Assembly: GCF_965213555.1 (NCBI RefSeq)
Contig: NZ_OZ243890.1
Coordinates: 930,001 to 994,000 of the forward strand
Length of the DNA stretch: 64,000 bases
Direction: 5' to 3'
Origin: Acuticoccus sp965213555
GTDB taxonomy: Bacteria > Pseudomonadota > Alphaproteobacteria > Rhizobiales > Amorphaceae
A program made the translations under genes and the position numbers. Below the pieces are notes generated by a model. That model saw only the letters and a program-made list of their open reading frames with translations, was not told the DNA's origin and did not search any database. Positions 46,895 through 56,625 of this stretch are shown here, one piece after another; positions within the stretch are counted from its first letter, which is position 1, and every line of letters begins with the position of its first letter.

Positions 46895-48221
46895 TCAGCC
46901 ACGAAGGTCGCCGACCACGTCGCGTGAGGACGCGACGAGCGCCGGAAGCAGCGCGAGCGTCACCGCCACCGTCGCGAAGCCGGCGACGAGGTGGAGCTCG
47001 CTCCATCCGATGTGGGCGGTGACGAGGACGTCGGTTCGCGCGGTGACGACGCGCGACAGGACGACCGTTGCAGCCCAGCCCACCGCGACGCCGAGCAGCG
47101 CGCCGCCGAGGATCAGCGTTGCGGCGTAGCACCACACGAGGCCGAGCACGAACCGCGCGGGCGCGCCGAGCGCGCGCAGGAGCGCCAGCCGCTGGGCGTA
47201 GAGCTGGGTCAGGATGACGAGGCCGGTCAGGACGCCAGCCGCCACCAGCACCTGGGTGACGACGGCGAGGACGGACATGACCTCGCGCACGTCGCCCAGG
47301 AGGCCGTGCAGGCGGGAGAGCACCGCGCCCGGGAAGAAGGCCATCACGTTGTCGCGGGTGAACTCGGAGCGCAGTGCGTAGTTCGCCCACAGCTCCTCGG
47401 CGCTGACCAGGATGGCGGGCGTGCCGGGGAACGACGCAGCGTCGAAGGGCGGACCGACGGTGCCGTCCCAGTCCGCCCCGTGGCCGCTCGCAAGGCCGTG
47501 TACCAGCCAAACGGCCTCCACCGGGACGAGCACCGCGCGGTCCCAAGGGCTTCCGGTCGGCGCCATACGGCCGACGACGGTGAGCCGCTCACCCTCGTGC
47601 GCGCCCTCCTCCGCGGCCGCGCCGACGCCGTGGGCGGGCTCGAACGTCGCGCCGACGGCGAGCGGGACGCGCGCCCCGGCCACCGCCTCGGTGACGCTCG
47701 CGAAGCTGCGACCCTCGGCAAGGTCTCCGGCGAGGTGGTCAATGAACCCTTCGGTCGTTCCGACCACAGGCGCGCCATCGACGGTGTCACCGAACGCCAA
47801 GGGCGCGGCGATGCTCACGCGCTCGTGCGAGGTCACCTCCTCGTACACCGCGCCGGACAGCAGCGGCACGTCCGCCGGCTGAAGGTAGACCGCGGCGAAG
47901 AGCATGGTGACCTCGCTGCCCGGCGCGGCGAGGATGAGGTCGAACCTTCTCCGCCGCCCGCGCCGTGCCCTGCCGCAGTCCGCGCTCCTGGGCGATGAGG
48001 CCGACGCCGAGCCCCACCGACACCGCGATGAGCGCGGCGAACAGGAGGTTGGTCAGTCGAAAGCGCCACAGCATCGCTCGGACGAGGGCGAACGGACGAT
48101 GCCCGGCGACGAGCACGATCCCGAGCGCGAGTGCCGGCAGGAGGAGCGCCGCAAGGAGCACGCTGTCCTGGGCAATCGGCGGCAGTGCCTCCCATGCGGT
48201 GCGCAACGGCTCAGGGATCAT
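46895..48221 (-). CDS. FtsX/LolE-type ABC transporter permease; one frameshift
   Basis: About 441 residues after removing one extra base near 47,944-47,947; the break joins ARAAEK to FDLILAAPGSEVTMLFAA. An N-terminal helix region is followed by a large periplasmic loop and three C-terminal helices (VLAVVTQVLVAAGVLTGLVIL; LGLVWCYAATLILGGALLG; LVAGFATVAVTLALLPA), the FtsX/MacB permease plan. The ATG at 48221 overlaps the end of the ATPase gene by 11 bases. Such permeases do not import nutrients; they move or release envelope components by mechanotransmission, as in LolCDE and MacB. Function here is unknown. Confidence 0.88.
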
Positions 48222-48921
48222 CTTGAGCTTCGACGACCTCACCAGCCTCGATGGTGATCGTCGCATCCATGGCGGCAAGGAGTGACCGGTCGTGACTGAC
48301 GCTGATCAGCGTTTTGCCGCCCGTCCGCGCCACGCCGACGAGGTCAGCAACGAGCGTCCCCTTCGCGGCCGCGTCGAGGCTCGCGGTCGGCTCGTCGGCG
48401 AGGAGGACGGACGGATCGCCGGCGAGGGCCCGCGCGAGGCTGATGCGCTGGCGCTCTCCGCCCGAGTACGAGCGCACGGTACGCCGCCCGGCCGCGATCC
48501 CGAACGCATCGAGGTGGCCGGTCGCACGCCGACGAAGGCCGTCTCGCCGAGAGCGCGGCGCGAAGGCGGCGGCGAGCGCCGCGTTGGCGAGCGCCGGCAG
48601 CTCCTCGAAGAGCAACGCGTCCTGGAAGACGAAGCCGAGCCGCTCGCGTCGGAACCGGGCGCGCCGGCCGCGTGGGAGGGACAACAGGTCGACGTCGCCC
48701 CACACGACACGACCGGAAGCCTTCGGCAGAAGCCCCGCGAGCGCGTAGAGCAGGGTGGTCTTGCCGGCGCCGGAGGGTCCACGGACCCCGAGGGACGTCC
48801 CGGCAGGCACGTCGAGGGAGGGGACCGTCAGGATCGTACGGTCGTCGTCGCCCCGCACGACGAGGTCGCGGACCGCAAGCGGTTCGGCCACCGACGAGCG
48901 GACCGACGGTGCGCGGCTCAC
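48211..48921 (-). CDS. LolD/MacB-type ABC transporter ATP-binding protein
   Basis: A 236-residue ATPase with every ABC motif: Walker A GPSGAGKT, Q-loop FVFQDALL, signature SYSGGERQR, Walker B VLLADEPTASLD, and H-loop SVSHD. It belongs to the LolD/FtsE/MacB subgroup by the FRRERLGFVFQ spacing and small size. The start overlaps the stop of the upstream exported protein (48918), and its end overlaps the permease start, so the four genes are tightly coupled. Confidence 0.93.
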   Translation of the reverse strand: MSRAPSVRSSVAEPLAVRDLVVRGDDDRTILTVPSLDVPAGTSLGVRGPSGAGKTTLLYALAGLLPKASGRVVWGDVDLLSLPRGRRARFRRERLGFVFQDALLFEELPALANAALAAAFAPRSRRDGLRRRATGHLDAFGIAAGRRTVRSYSGGERQRISLARALAGDPSVLLADEPTASLDAAAKGTLVADLVGVARTGGKTLISVSHDRSLLAAMDATITIEAGEVVEAQDDP

Positions 48922-49343
48922 GCGCGCTCATAGACCGCGTCGGCCAGCCTCACACGCGACAAAAAGCCCGTGTTGGGATCGCGGTGATCCCCGAGCTGGA
49001 GCTCGCCGCGCGTGAGGATGGGCACGTTGAACGGCACGACGTCCACGGTGCGCTTGGTGTAGATCGCGAGGATGTCGTCGGGCCACTCCGCCGACGTCTC
49101 GCAGAACGGACAGACCGACATCGGCCGCTTGGTGAGGACGAAGAACGGCGCCTCCGCCTTGAGGGGCGGCGCCATGAAGCCCCGCACCGCGATGCGTTCG
49201 CCCTCGCTCACGAGGGCGAACTGCGAGAAGGAGAGGTCCTTCTCGTAGAGGTCGCGCATCCGGACGGGTCCGTTGGCACCCGCGGGCAGGATCGGCATCG
49301 CAAGCACGGCCGCTCCGGCCGTGAGGAAGTGGCGGCGGTTCAT
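48918..49343 (-). CDS. Tat-exported CxxC protein, first gene of the ABC operon
   Basis: A 141-residue protein with a twin-arginine signal: MNRRHFLTAGAAVLAMPIL. The mature part is small and has VCPFCETSAEWPDD, a CxxC pair set after a FFVLTKRP segment. I see no full thioredoxin fold, but the pattern resembles DUF3299-type proteins that accompany LolD-FtsX pairs in zinc- or metal-regulated operons of other proteobacteria (from memory, not checked). Export by Tat suggests folding before transport, possibly with a metal bound. ATG at 49343; the last four bases overlap the ATPase gene. Confidence 0.8.
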   Translation of the reverse strand: MNRRHFLTAGAAVLAMPILPAGANGPVRMRDLYEKDLSFSQFALVSEGERIAVRGFMAPPLKAEAPFFVLTKRPMSVCPFCETSAEWPDDILAIYTKRTVDVVPFNVPILTRGELQLGDHRDPNTGFLSRVRLADAVYERA

Positions 49344-49410
49344 GTTAGACCTCCGATCGTCTGCCCCAAACATCGGCGGCTCCAAGCGGCTATCAAGGGC
49401 AGCTGGCCTT

Positions 49411-49442
49411 TTGGTGGGCCACGGGGCCCCGCGGCCCACCAA
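49411..49442. terminator. Strong hairpin between alkaline phosphatase and the ABC operon
   Basis: TTGGTGGGCC (49411-49420) pairs perfectly with GGCCCACCAA (49433-49442), with CGGGG/CCCCG inside. It lies nine bases past the alkaline phosphatase stop. No T-run follows on the minus strand, so it may act as a weak terminator or as an mRNA-stabilising stem. Confidence 0.55.
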
Positions 49443-49450
49443 CGTCCAAG

Positions 49451-51093
49451 TCAGTTCGGGCGGGCCTCGCCCTCGCCGGCGATCGACTCGGTGGCGTCCT
49501 CCCTCGCCTCCTCGGCGATCGGCAGCACGTCCTGTGCCGTGCGCGTGTTGGTGTCCGCTCCGGTCCCCGCATCGACCGTTTCAGAGGCCCCCATGGCGGC
49601 GTGGTGCATCACGTGGAAGATGTAGTTCTGCTCCACCGTGCCATCGAACAGGTGTGCGAACGGACCCTTTGCGTAGACCGCGACGTCCTCGCCGGAGTGC
49701 GTCTCGGACGACATGGGCACGAGCGCCTGCTGCAGGTACTCGGGGTCCGTCGCCTCCTCCTGGGTCACCTCGCGGCGCTCGCCCGAGTAGGTCCCGTCGG
49801 GCTGCTCGATGAGCACCGAGCCCGGGCCGTTCAGGTAGCCGATGACGGAGTAGGGCTTGCCGTCGTCGCCCATGTTGAGGGTCTCGGCGTGCTCGACCTG
49901 GCCCGGCGCGATCTCGTAGCACAGCCCGAGGATCGGCGAGCCGCGGCCGCAGTAGCCGTTGAACGCGATGGCGTGCTCATGGTCCGCGGTGACGATGATG
50001 AGCGTGTCGGCGTCGTCGGTCAGCTCGTCGGCGGCGGCAACGGCCTCGGCGAACTCCACGTTGTCGGTCATCGTGCGGTACGCGTTGCCGGCGTGGTTGG
50101 CGTGGTCGACGCGGCCCGCCTCGACCTCGAGGAAGAAGCCCTCCTCGTTCTGCGACAGGTGCTCGATGGCCGCGCGGGTCATCTCCTCGAGCGAGGGCTC
50201 GCCGGTGCGGTCGTACTCGTACTTGAGGTGGCTGTCCTCGAACAGGCCGAGCACCGGGGTCTCGCCGTCGAGGGTGAGGGACGCAAAGGTCTCGTCGTTC
50301 CAGGCGTACTGGACGCCGGCGTCCTGCGCCTCCTGGATGAGGTTGCGGTTGTCGTCGCGGCGGCCCTCGCCGCCCTCCTCGGTGTTGACGCCCACCGGAG
50401 CGAAGTGCCGCCGCCCGCCGCCCATGGCGAGGTCGATCACGCCGGCCTGCATCTGGTCGAACAACTGCACCGCGATGTCGCGGGACTCGGTGCACGCGGC
50501 GGGAAGCTCGGCTGAGTCCTCCCAGTCGCGGCTGGCCGTCTTGGCGTACACCGCGGCCGGCGTCGCGTGGGTGATGCGCGCGGTCGAGACGACGCCCACC
50601 GACTTGCCCTCGGCCGCCAGCATCTCCGCGAGCGTCGTCAGCTCGTTGCCGGCCTCGGTGGCGCAGTCCTCGTGGATGGCCGCCTCAGGATCGAGGTTGA
50701 TCGTGTTGAACACCTGCTTGACGCCGGTGTTCATCGCGCCGGCGGTCGGCGCGGAATCGGGCGTCTGAGCGTTGACGTTGTAGGTCTTCACCAGCGCCAG
50801 TGCGGGAACGTCTCGTGGCTGAGGACGTGCTCCTCGCCGAGCCCGCCCGCCTCCTGGCCGGCGAAGATGCGCGTCGCGTAGTTCGTCCCCACGCCGTTGC
50901 CATCGGACACCATCAGGATGATGTTCTTGGCACGGTTGGTGTTGGGCTGGCGATCCAGCATCTGCTGCAACACCGTCTGCGCGTCGGAGTACCACTGGCT
51001 GCCGGTCTGCGCCTGCGGCAGCTGCGCGTCCTGCGCGCTGGCGAAGCCGACGCTCAGCGCGAGCGCCGACGTGGCAAGGACGAACGTCTTCAT
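49451..51093 (-). CDS. Alkaline phosphatase, exported; one frameshift
   Basis: About 547 residues after restoring one base at about 50,800-50,801. A Sec signal ends at GFASAQ (residue 21). The frame before the break contains NIILMVSDGNGVGTNYATR, a metal Asp motif, and after it PDSAPTAGAMNTGVK holds the nucleophile Ser. Later metal ligands appear in EAGRVDHANHAG, IIVTADHEHAIAF and SETHSGEDVAVYAKG. It belongs to the PhoA superfamily, most like PhoA/PhoK-type enzymes with a large insert. It releases phosphate from organic phosphates in the periplasm. Monocistronic. Confidence 0.92.
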
Positions 51094-51130
51094 GGGGGCC
51101 TTCCTCGACTGACGGATGGTCAGCCCTAGC

Positions 51131-52129
51131 CTAGCTTCGTTGTGTGACGCCTTGATCACACGTCGGGGCATTGGGTCCCGCGCACAGAGGGGTCGAAGGG
51201 TCGGCCTCGATGCGGTTGGGTGCCCGGGCAAACTCACCTTCAAGACGGTAGGTGGCGATCGCGGTACGCGACAGGACTTGGTTCTGCTCCTCCTCGGCTA
51301 GGTCCGCGATCGCCGCGCGCCACGTATCCATCACCTCGTCGAAGGTCGCGCAGAGGGCATCGACGGGGAAGTTCGACGCCACCATCGTGCGATCCGGGCC
51401 GAACATCTCGACCACCTCGCGCGCGATCCTGCGGTTGGCCTTGCGCGGCCATGACTGCTGCGCGGTGCCGAGGCCGGAGACCTTCACCCGGGCGCTCGGA
51501 AGCGTGGCGAACCGCGTGAGTGCCGCCCGCCAGGCCGCGAGGCCCTCGGCGCTGCGGTCCGCGGGCAGCCCGGCGTGGTTCAGGACGATGAGCGTGTCCG
51601 GCGCCACCTCGGCAAGCTCGAGCGCCTCGTCGAGGTGCCACCACGGCGTCTGCAGGTCGAAGGCGAGGCCGAGGGGGCCGAGCATCGCATATCCGCGGCG
51701 GAAATCGGGGTCGACCATCCCACCCGGTGCGTCGTCGTCCGGTCGCGCGTTGGCCCGCGGCTTTTGTCGGACGCCGCGCACCAACGGGTAGCGCGCGTGC
51801 GCCTCGAGCACGTCTTCCACGTCCGCAGCGTCGAGGAAGGCGCGCGCCACGTGCGCATCCGGCATCCCCGTGTCCGCGGCGACACCGCTCATCCAGGCGG
51901 ACTCCGCCACGGGGTCGGCTGGATCCCACTCGCCCTCCATGGTGATCGAGGCGACGACGTGCTGCCCGCGCGCCGCCTCGCGGTAGTCGCTCGGCAGGAA
52001 GGGCCGCGCGATCCGCGAGTAGTCCCCGTAGCGGAACGGGATGGCGGGACGCTCCACAAGCCACGGGTTCCGCGTGCGCGGCGGATCCCACAGGTGGTGG
52101 TGCGCGTCGACGACCGGCAGCCGCCCCAT
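51131..52129 (-). CDS. Amidohydrolase 2 family (TIM-barrel lactonase/hydrolase)
   Basis: A 332-residue metal-dependent hydrolase of PF04909. The HxH metal motif VDAHHHLWD is at residues 7-15; the VLNHAGLPADRS region and the ending VASNFPVDAL supply further His/Asp positions. Relatives hydrolyse sugar lactones (L-fucono- and L-rhamnono-lactones) or 2-pyrone-4,6-dicarboxylate. The ATG at 52129 lies seven bases after the PdxA-like stop, so it is the last gene of the catabolic operon. Context suggests ring or lactone opening of an acid. Confidence 0.87.
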   Translation of the reverse strand: MGRLPVVDAHHHLWDPPRTRNPWLVERPAIPFRYGDYSRIARPFLPSDYREAARGQHVVASITMEGEWDPADPVAESAWMSGVAADTGMPDAHVARAFLDAADVEDVLEAHARYPLVRGVRQKPRANARPDDDAPGGMVDPDFRRGYAMLGPLGLAFDLQTPWWHLDEALELAEVAPDTLIVLNHAGLPADRSAEGLAAWRAALTRFATLPSARVKVSGLGTAQQSWPRKANRRIAREVVEMFGPDRTMVASNFPVDALCATFDEVMDTWRAAIADLAEEEQNQVLSRTAIATYRLEGEFARAPNRIEADPSTPLCAGPNAPTCDQGVTQRS

Positions 52130-52136
52130 GTCGCGC

Positions 52137-53204
52137 TCAGGCGGACGCCGGGACGAGCGCGCCGTCGAGGGCCTGAGCGAGGCGCGCGAGGCGAGGCTCG
52201 CGCGGTGGCACCGTCGGCGTCGCATGGAGCACCAGCCGATGTGCGAGCTGGAGCGCGCGCCGCATGGCGCCGGTCGACGCAACGCCGCGCCCTGCGATGT
52301 CGTAGGCGGTGCCGTGCGCCGGCGTCGTGATCGGGAACGGGAAGCCGCCGATCAGCGTCACGCCGCGGTCGAAGCCGATGAGCTTCACCGCCACCTGACC
52401 CTGGTCATGGTACATCGTGAGGACGGCGTCGAACTCGCCCTTCAGCGCGCGCACGTAGACGGTGTCGGATGGGATCGGCCCGGCGACGGCGTAGCCCTCG
52501 GCGCGCGCCGCCTCCACCGCGGGGCCGATGACCTCGATCTCCTCGGTGCCGAAGTTGCCGCCGTCCCCGGCGTGGGGGTTGAGCGCGGCGACCGCGATCC
52601 GGGGCGCCTCGTGGCCGGCGCCGCGCATGGTGGCGTCGGTGAGCCTGATGGCGCGGCCGATCCGCTCGCCGGTGATGAGCCCCGCGACCTCCGCCAGCGG
52701 CACGTGGGAGGTGACGCGCGCGTTCCATACCTCGTCGAGGACGTTGAACTCCGCCCCCTCGACGTCGGCGTCCAGGCGTCGCTGGACGTGCGCGATCTCG
52801 TCCACGTAGCGCGGCTCGGCGAGGCGCATGGCCTCCTTGTTGAACGGCGCGAAGGCGACCGCATCGACGACCCCCGCGGCGGCGAGCGCCAGCGCGGCAT
52901 CGAAGTTCGCCAGTGCGAAGGCGCCGCCCTGCCGGCTCGCCCTGCCGATCGGCGTCGCAGCGTCGTGGTGAGCAAGGTCGAGGATCGCAGCCGTCCCGTC
53001 CGGCCAGCGCGGCGCTCCTGGGTCGAGGCGCGGCAGGTCAGGGGCAGGAACCGACGCGGGCAGCGTGCCGAAGACCCGCGGATCGCCCACCACCAGGATG
53101 TCGGCGTCCGGCAGCTCCGGCTCGGCGAGAACCTTGGCAACGAGCTCCGGTCCGATGCCCGCGGCGTCACCGATGGCGAGCGCGATCAGGGGGCGTTGGT
53201 CCAT
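52137..53204 (-). CDS. PdxA family dehydrogenase (PdxA2-like)
   Basis: A 355-residue NAD-dependent decarboxylating dehydrogenase of the PdxA family. Landmarks: IGDAAGIGPELVAKVLA, ALNPHAGDGGNFGTEE (metal/substrate His), and MYHDQGQVAVKLIGFDRGV with GGFPFPITTPAHGTAYDIAG. PdxA acts in vitamin B6 synthesis, but PdxA2 paralogues and TphB of terephthalate degradation oxidise hydroxy acids or cis-diols in catabolism. The lack of other B6 genes and the transporter and ThDP-enzyme neighbours favour a catabolic role. 38 bases from the ThDP enzyme stop. Confidence 0.88.
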   Translation of the reverse strand: MDQRPLIALAIGDAAGIGPELVAKVLAEPELPDADILVVGDPRVFGTLPASVPAPDLPRLDPGAPRWPDGTAAILDLAHHDAATPIGRASRQGGAFALANFDAALALAAAGVVDAVAFAPFNKEAMRLAEPRYVDEIAHVQRRLDADVEGAEFNVLDEVWNARVTSHVPLAEVAGLITGERIGRAIRLTDATMRGAGHEAPRIAVAALNPHAGDGGNFGTEEIEVIGPAVEAARAEGYAVAGPIPSDTVYVRALKGEFDAVLTMYHDQGQVAVKLIGFDRGVTLIGGFPFPITTPAHGTAYDIAGRGVASTGAMRRALQLAHRLVLHATPTVPPREPRLARLAQALDGALVPASA

Positions 53205-53242
53205 GGTTGGCTCCTCCTCGCAGAACGCTAAGGTCTACGGAA

Positions 53243-55042
53243 CTAGGCCGCGCCCTCGGGCACGGTAGGCCTCCACGGCGCACCGAACACCGGCTCCTTC
53301 GGCGGGATCGGCGGCAGCTCCCAGGTCCCCGTCGCCGGCGGCCGCACGTCAGCGTCCACGTGGACGTCGATGAGCGAGGGGCGGCCCGACGCCACCGCAG
53401 CCTCGAGCGCGCCGGCGAAGTCCTCGGACCGCGTGACCGTGACGCCGTCGGCGCCCGCGGCCCGCGCCCACGCCGCGAAGTCGGGGTTGTAGGGCGCCTT
53501 GTTCGCCCCGCTGTAGAACGCCGTGCCGATCTCGCGGCCGCCGAACAGGCCGTACTGGATGTCGCGGATGGCGCCCCAGGCGAAGTTGTTCCACACCACC
53601 CACACCGCGGGGATGTCGTACTCCACCGCGGTGCAGAGGACGTGGGGGACCATCGCGAAGCCGCCGTCGCCGCACACCGCGACGCAAGGCCGGTCGGGCG
53701 CCGCGAGCTTGGCGCCGAGCACCGAGGCGGGGCCGAAGCCCATCCCCGAGTAGCCCCAGGTGTTCAGCATGGTCTGCGGCTGGCGGGCCTCCCAGAACTG
53801 CATAAACCAGTTGTGGTGCACGCCGGAGTCCAGCGTCAGGATGGCATCGTCCGGCAGCACGCTACGGCAGTCCGCGACGATGCGCTCCGGCCGGATCGGG
53901 CTTACGTGGCCGGCGAACCCGGGCGCCACGAACGCGTCCCACTCGGCCCGCCAGCCCTCGATGCGGTCCCGCCACGCGCCGAGCCGCTCGCCGGGCGTGA
54001 CGCCACGGCCCGCGAGCTCGGCGAGGAGCTGGGCGAGCACCGTGCGCGCGTCGCCGAGGATGCCGAGGTCGGGCGGGAAGTTGCGACCGAGCTCGGCGTG
54101 GTCGACGTCGACGTGGATGAGCTTGGTGGTCGGGAAGTTCCACGAGTAGCCCGGCAGCCAGGACGAGGCCGACCGGTCGTCGAAGCGCGCGCCGACGGCG
54201 AGCACCAGGTCGGCGTGTCGCCCGGCCTGGTTCGCGGGGTAGGCGCCGTTGCGGCCGATGAAGCCGAGCGACAGCGGATCGCGCATGTCGAGGCAGCCCA
54301 TGCCGTTGGGTGAGGAGATCACCGGGACGGACAGCGCCCGAGCAAGCTCGGTGAGCTCGGCGGACGCGCCCGACAGGGTGACGCCGTGCCCGATGAAGAT
54401 CACCGGCCGCTCGGCGTCGAGCAGCATGTCCATCGCCCGCGCCACGTCCTGCGGCGAGGCGCCGGAGCGGCGCGCGCCGTGGCCGAGGCCGGGGGCCTCG
54501 AGGGCGACGTCCGCCTCCTCCTGGAACAGGTTGAACGGCACGTCGAGGTTTACCGGGCCTGGCCGGCCCGACAGCATGGTGTCGACGGACTGGCGCAGGA
54601 ACAACGGGAGCTGCTCCACCCGGGTCGGCTGGAACGAGCGCTTCACCACCGGCTTCAAGACTGAGTTGAAGTCTGCCTGGTAGTGCCGGTTCAGCTCCTG
54701 GAACGGCCCGCGGTTGAACTGCTGCGTCGGCACGTTGGCGGTGATCGCGAGCATCGCCGAGCTGTCGGTCTGCGCCACGGCGAGGGCCATCACCATGTTG
54801 GCCGAGCCAGGGCCGCACGAGGTCAGCGTCGCGGCCGGCCGGTGCGCCACGCGGAAGTAGCCGTCCGCCATGTGCCCGGCCACCTGCTCGTGCCGCGGCG
54901 AGATCAGCGTGATGCGCTCGCGCGCTCCGCCAAGGGCATCGAGCATGCCGACGTTGCCGTGGCCGCAGATGCCGAAGACGTAGGTGATGCCGTCGCGGAT
55001 CAGCGCCTCGGTGATGATCTCGCCGCCCTTCATGGAGGCCAT
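53243..55042 (-). CDS. Thiamine-diphosphate-dependent enzyme (acetolactate synthase-like)
   Basis: A 599-residue ThDP enzyme with the three-domain plan. The activating Glu lies in RHEQVAGHMADGYFR near residue 50; the central domain has FIGHGVTLSGAS; the ThDP motif is CVAVCGDGGFAMVP, with the paired NN of WVVWNNFAWGAI. Members decarboxylate 2-oxoacids or carboligate them; without ilvN next to it and in this context it is a catabolic enzyme rather than an isoleucine synthesis one. The ATG at 55042 follows GAAGGAGCGG. It lies 22 bases after the tctA stop. Confidence 0.88.
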   Translation of the reverse strand: MASMKGGEIITEALIRDGITYVFGICGHGNVGMLDALGGARERITLISPRHEQVAGHMADGYFRVAHRPAATLTSCGPGSANMVMALAVAQTDSSAMLAITANVPTQQFNRGPFQELNRHYQADFNSVLKPVVKRSFQPTRVEQLPLFLRQSVDTMLSGRPGPVNLDVPFNLFQEEADVALEAPGLGHGARRSGASPQDVARAMDMLLDAERPVIFIGHGVTLSGASAELTELARALSVPVISSPNGMGCLDMRDPLSLGFIGRNGAYPANQAGRHADLVLAVGARFDDRSASSWLPGYSWNFPTTKLIHVDVDHAELGRNFPPDLGILGDARTVLAQLLAELAGRGVTPGERLGAWRDRIEGWRAEWDAFVAPGFAGHVSPIRPERIVADCRSVLPDDAILTLDSGVHHNWFMQFWEARQPQTMLNTWGYSGMGFGPASVLGAKLAAPDRPCVAVCGDGGFAMVPHVLCTAVEYDIPAVWVVWNNFAWGAIRDIQYGLFGGREIGTAFYSGANKAPYNPDFAAWARAAGADGVTVTRSEDFAGALEAAVASGRPSLIDVHVDADVRPPATGTWELPPIPPKEPVFGAPWRPTVPEGAA

Positions 55043-55064
55043 GTCCGCTCCTTCTCGTCGCGCT

Positions 55065-56624
55065 TCAGTCGGTGGGCGTGCGTGGGGTCGCGGGCGGGCC
55101 CGCGGCGGACAGCTCCGGCGTCGAGGCCGCACGCCGCGCCCGTCCGCGCACGAGCGCCACGAGGGGCGCGCTCCACACGATGATGGTCACGACCGCAAGG
55201 ACGGCGCCGATGGGGCGCGAGACGAACACCATGAGGTCGCCGTCGCTCTTGAGGAGGCTCGTCACGAAGTTGAACTCGATCATCCCGCCGAGCACGATGC
55301 CGAGGATCGCCGGCGCGAGCGGGATGTCGTTCTCCTGCATAAGCCAGCCGACGACGCCGAACACCCCCATCACGACGACGCCGTAGATCGAGCCCTCCAC
55401 CGCGAACGACCCGACGACGCAGAACAGGAGGATGACGGGAAGGAGGACGCGCTGCGGCACGGTCAGCATGCGCTTGGCGGCGCCGATCGCAAGCAGGCCC
55501 AGCGGCAGCAGGAGGAGGTTGGCGAACAGGAACGCGGCGAACACGGAGTACATGAGCTGGGGCTGGAAGAGGAAGATCGTCGGCCCCGGCTGCAGCCCCT
55601 TCATGAGGAGGACGCCGATGGCGATCGCGGTGATGGTGTCGCCCGGGATGCCGAACACCAAGGCGGGCACCCACGCGCCGGCGAGCGCCCCGTTGTTGGC
55701 GGCGCCCGCCTCGGCGATCCCCTCGGTGGAGCCGCGCCCGAAGCGCTCGGGCGCCCGCGAGGTCTTCTTGGCGACGGCGTAGGCGATCCACGCGGCGATG
55801 TCCGCACCCGCGCCAGGCAGCGCGCCGATCAGGGTGCCGCCGGTCCCGCCGCGCACGATGCCGAACCAGTGGCGGCCGGCGGTGCGGACGACGCCGTCCC
55901 GCGGATCGCCCCGCACCTGCGGCGGGATCGCGCTGTCCGAAAGCGCCGCCCCGGACGACAGGTTGCGGATGATCTCCGACAGCGCGAACAGTCCGATGAG
56001 CGCGGGGATGAAGCTGACGCCGCCCATGAGGTCGGTGGAGCCGAAGGTGAAGCGCGGGTGCCCGGCGACGGTGTCGACGCCGACGCATGCCACGAAGAGC
56101 CCGAGGAACAGCGAGGCGAGCCCGCGCAGCACCGTCCCCTCGCTGACGATCACCGCGCACGACAGGCCGAGCGTTGCGAGCCAAAAGTACTCCACCGACG
56201 AGAAGCCGAGCGCGAACCTTGCGAGCGCGGGCGCGGCCAAGGTGAGCACCGCAACGCCGATCAGCCCACCCACGACCGCGGACACCAGCCCCACGCCGAG
56301 GCCGAGGCGTGCGCGCCCCGCGAGCGTCAGCGCGTGGGCGTCGTCGACGTAGGCCGCCGACGCCGGCGTCCCTGGGATGCGCAGGAGCGCGCCGGGGAGG
56401 TCGCCGGCGAAGATCGCCGAGGTGGCGACTGCGATGACCGCGCCGATGGCGGGCAGCGGGTCGAGGAAGAACGAGATCGGCACGAGGAGCGCGGCGCCCA
56501 TCGTCGCCGTAAGGCCAGGGATCGCGCCGAGGAGGAGGCCGAACACGCTGGCGAGCACCATGGTGACGACGACCTCGGGATCGAGGACGGCGAGGGCGGC
56601 GGCCGCGACCACGGACCCGTCCAT
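55065..56624 (-). CDS. tctA: Tripartite tricarboxylate transporter permease TctA
   Basis: A 519-residue membrane protein with a dozen helices. Family signatures include LLGAIPGLTATMGAALL near 29-45, GDLPGALLRIPGTPAS near 75-90, and the duplicated later counterpart GTLIGALPGAGADIAAW. TctA is the large permease of the TTT systems that take up citrate, aromatic acids such as terephthalate, and other carboxylates. The ATG at 56624 is one base past the tctB stop. Confidence 0.95.
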   Translation of the reverse strand: MDGSVVAAAALAVLDPEVVVTMVLASVFGLLLGAIPGLTATMGAALLVPISFFLDPLPAIGAVIAVATSAIFAGDLPGALLRIPGTPASAAYVDDAHALTLAGRARLGLGVGLVSAVVGGLIGVAVLTLAAPALARFALGFSSVEYFWLATLGLSCAVIVSEGTVLRGLASLFLGLFVACVGVDTVAGHPRFTFGSTDLMGGVSFIPALIGLFALSEIIRNLSSGAALSDSAIPPQVRGDPRDGVVRTAGRHWFGIVRGGTGGTLIGALPGAGADIAAWIAYAVAKKTSRAPERFGRGSTEGIAEAGAANNGALAGAWVPALVFGIPGDTITAIAIGVLLMKGLQPGPTIFLFQPQLMYSVFAAFLFANLLLLPLGLLAIGAAKRMLTVPQRVLLPVILLFCVVGSFAVEGSIYGVVVMGVFGVVGWLMQENDIPLAPAILGIVLGGMIEFNFVTSLLKSDGDLMVFVSRPIGAVLAVVTIIVWSAPLVALVRGRARRAASTPELSAAGPPATPRTPTD

Positions 56625-56625
56625 C

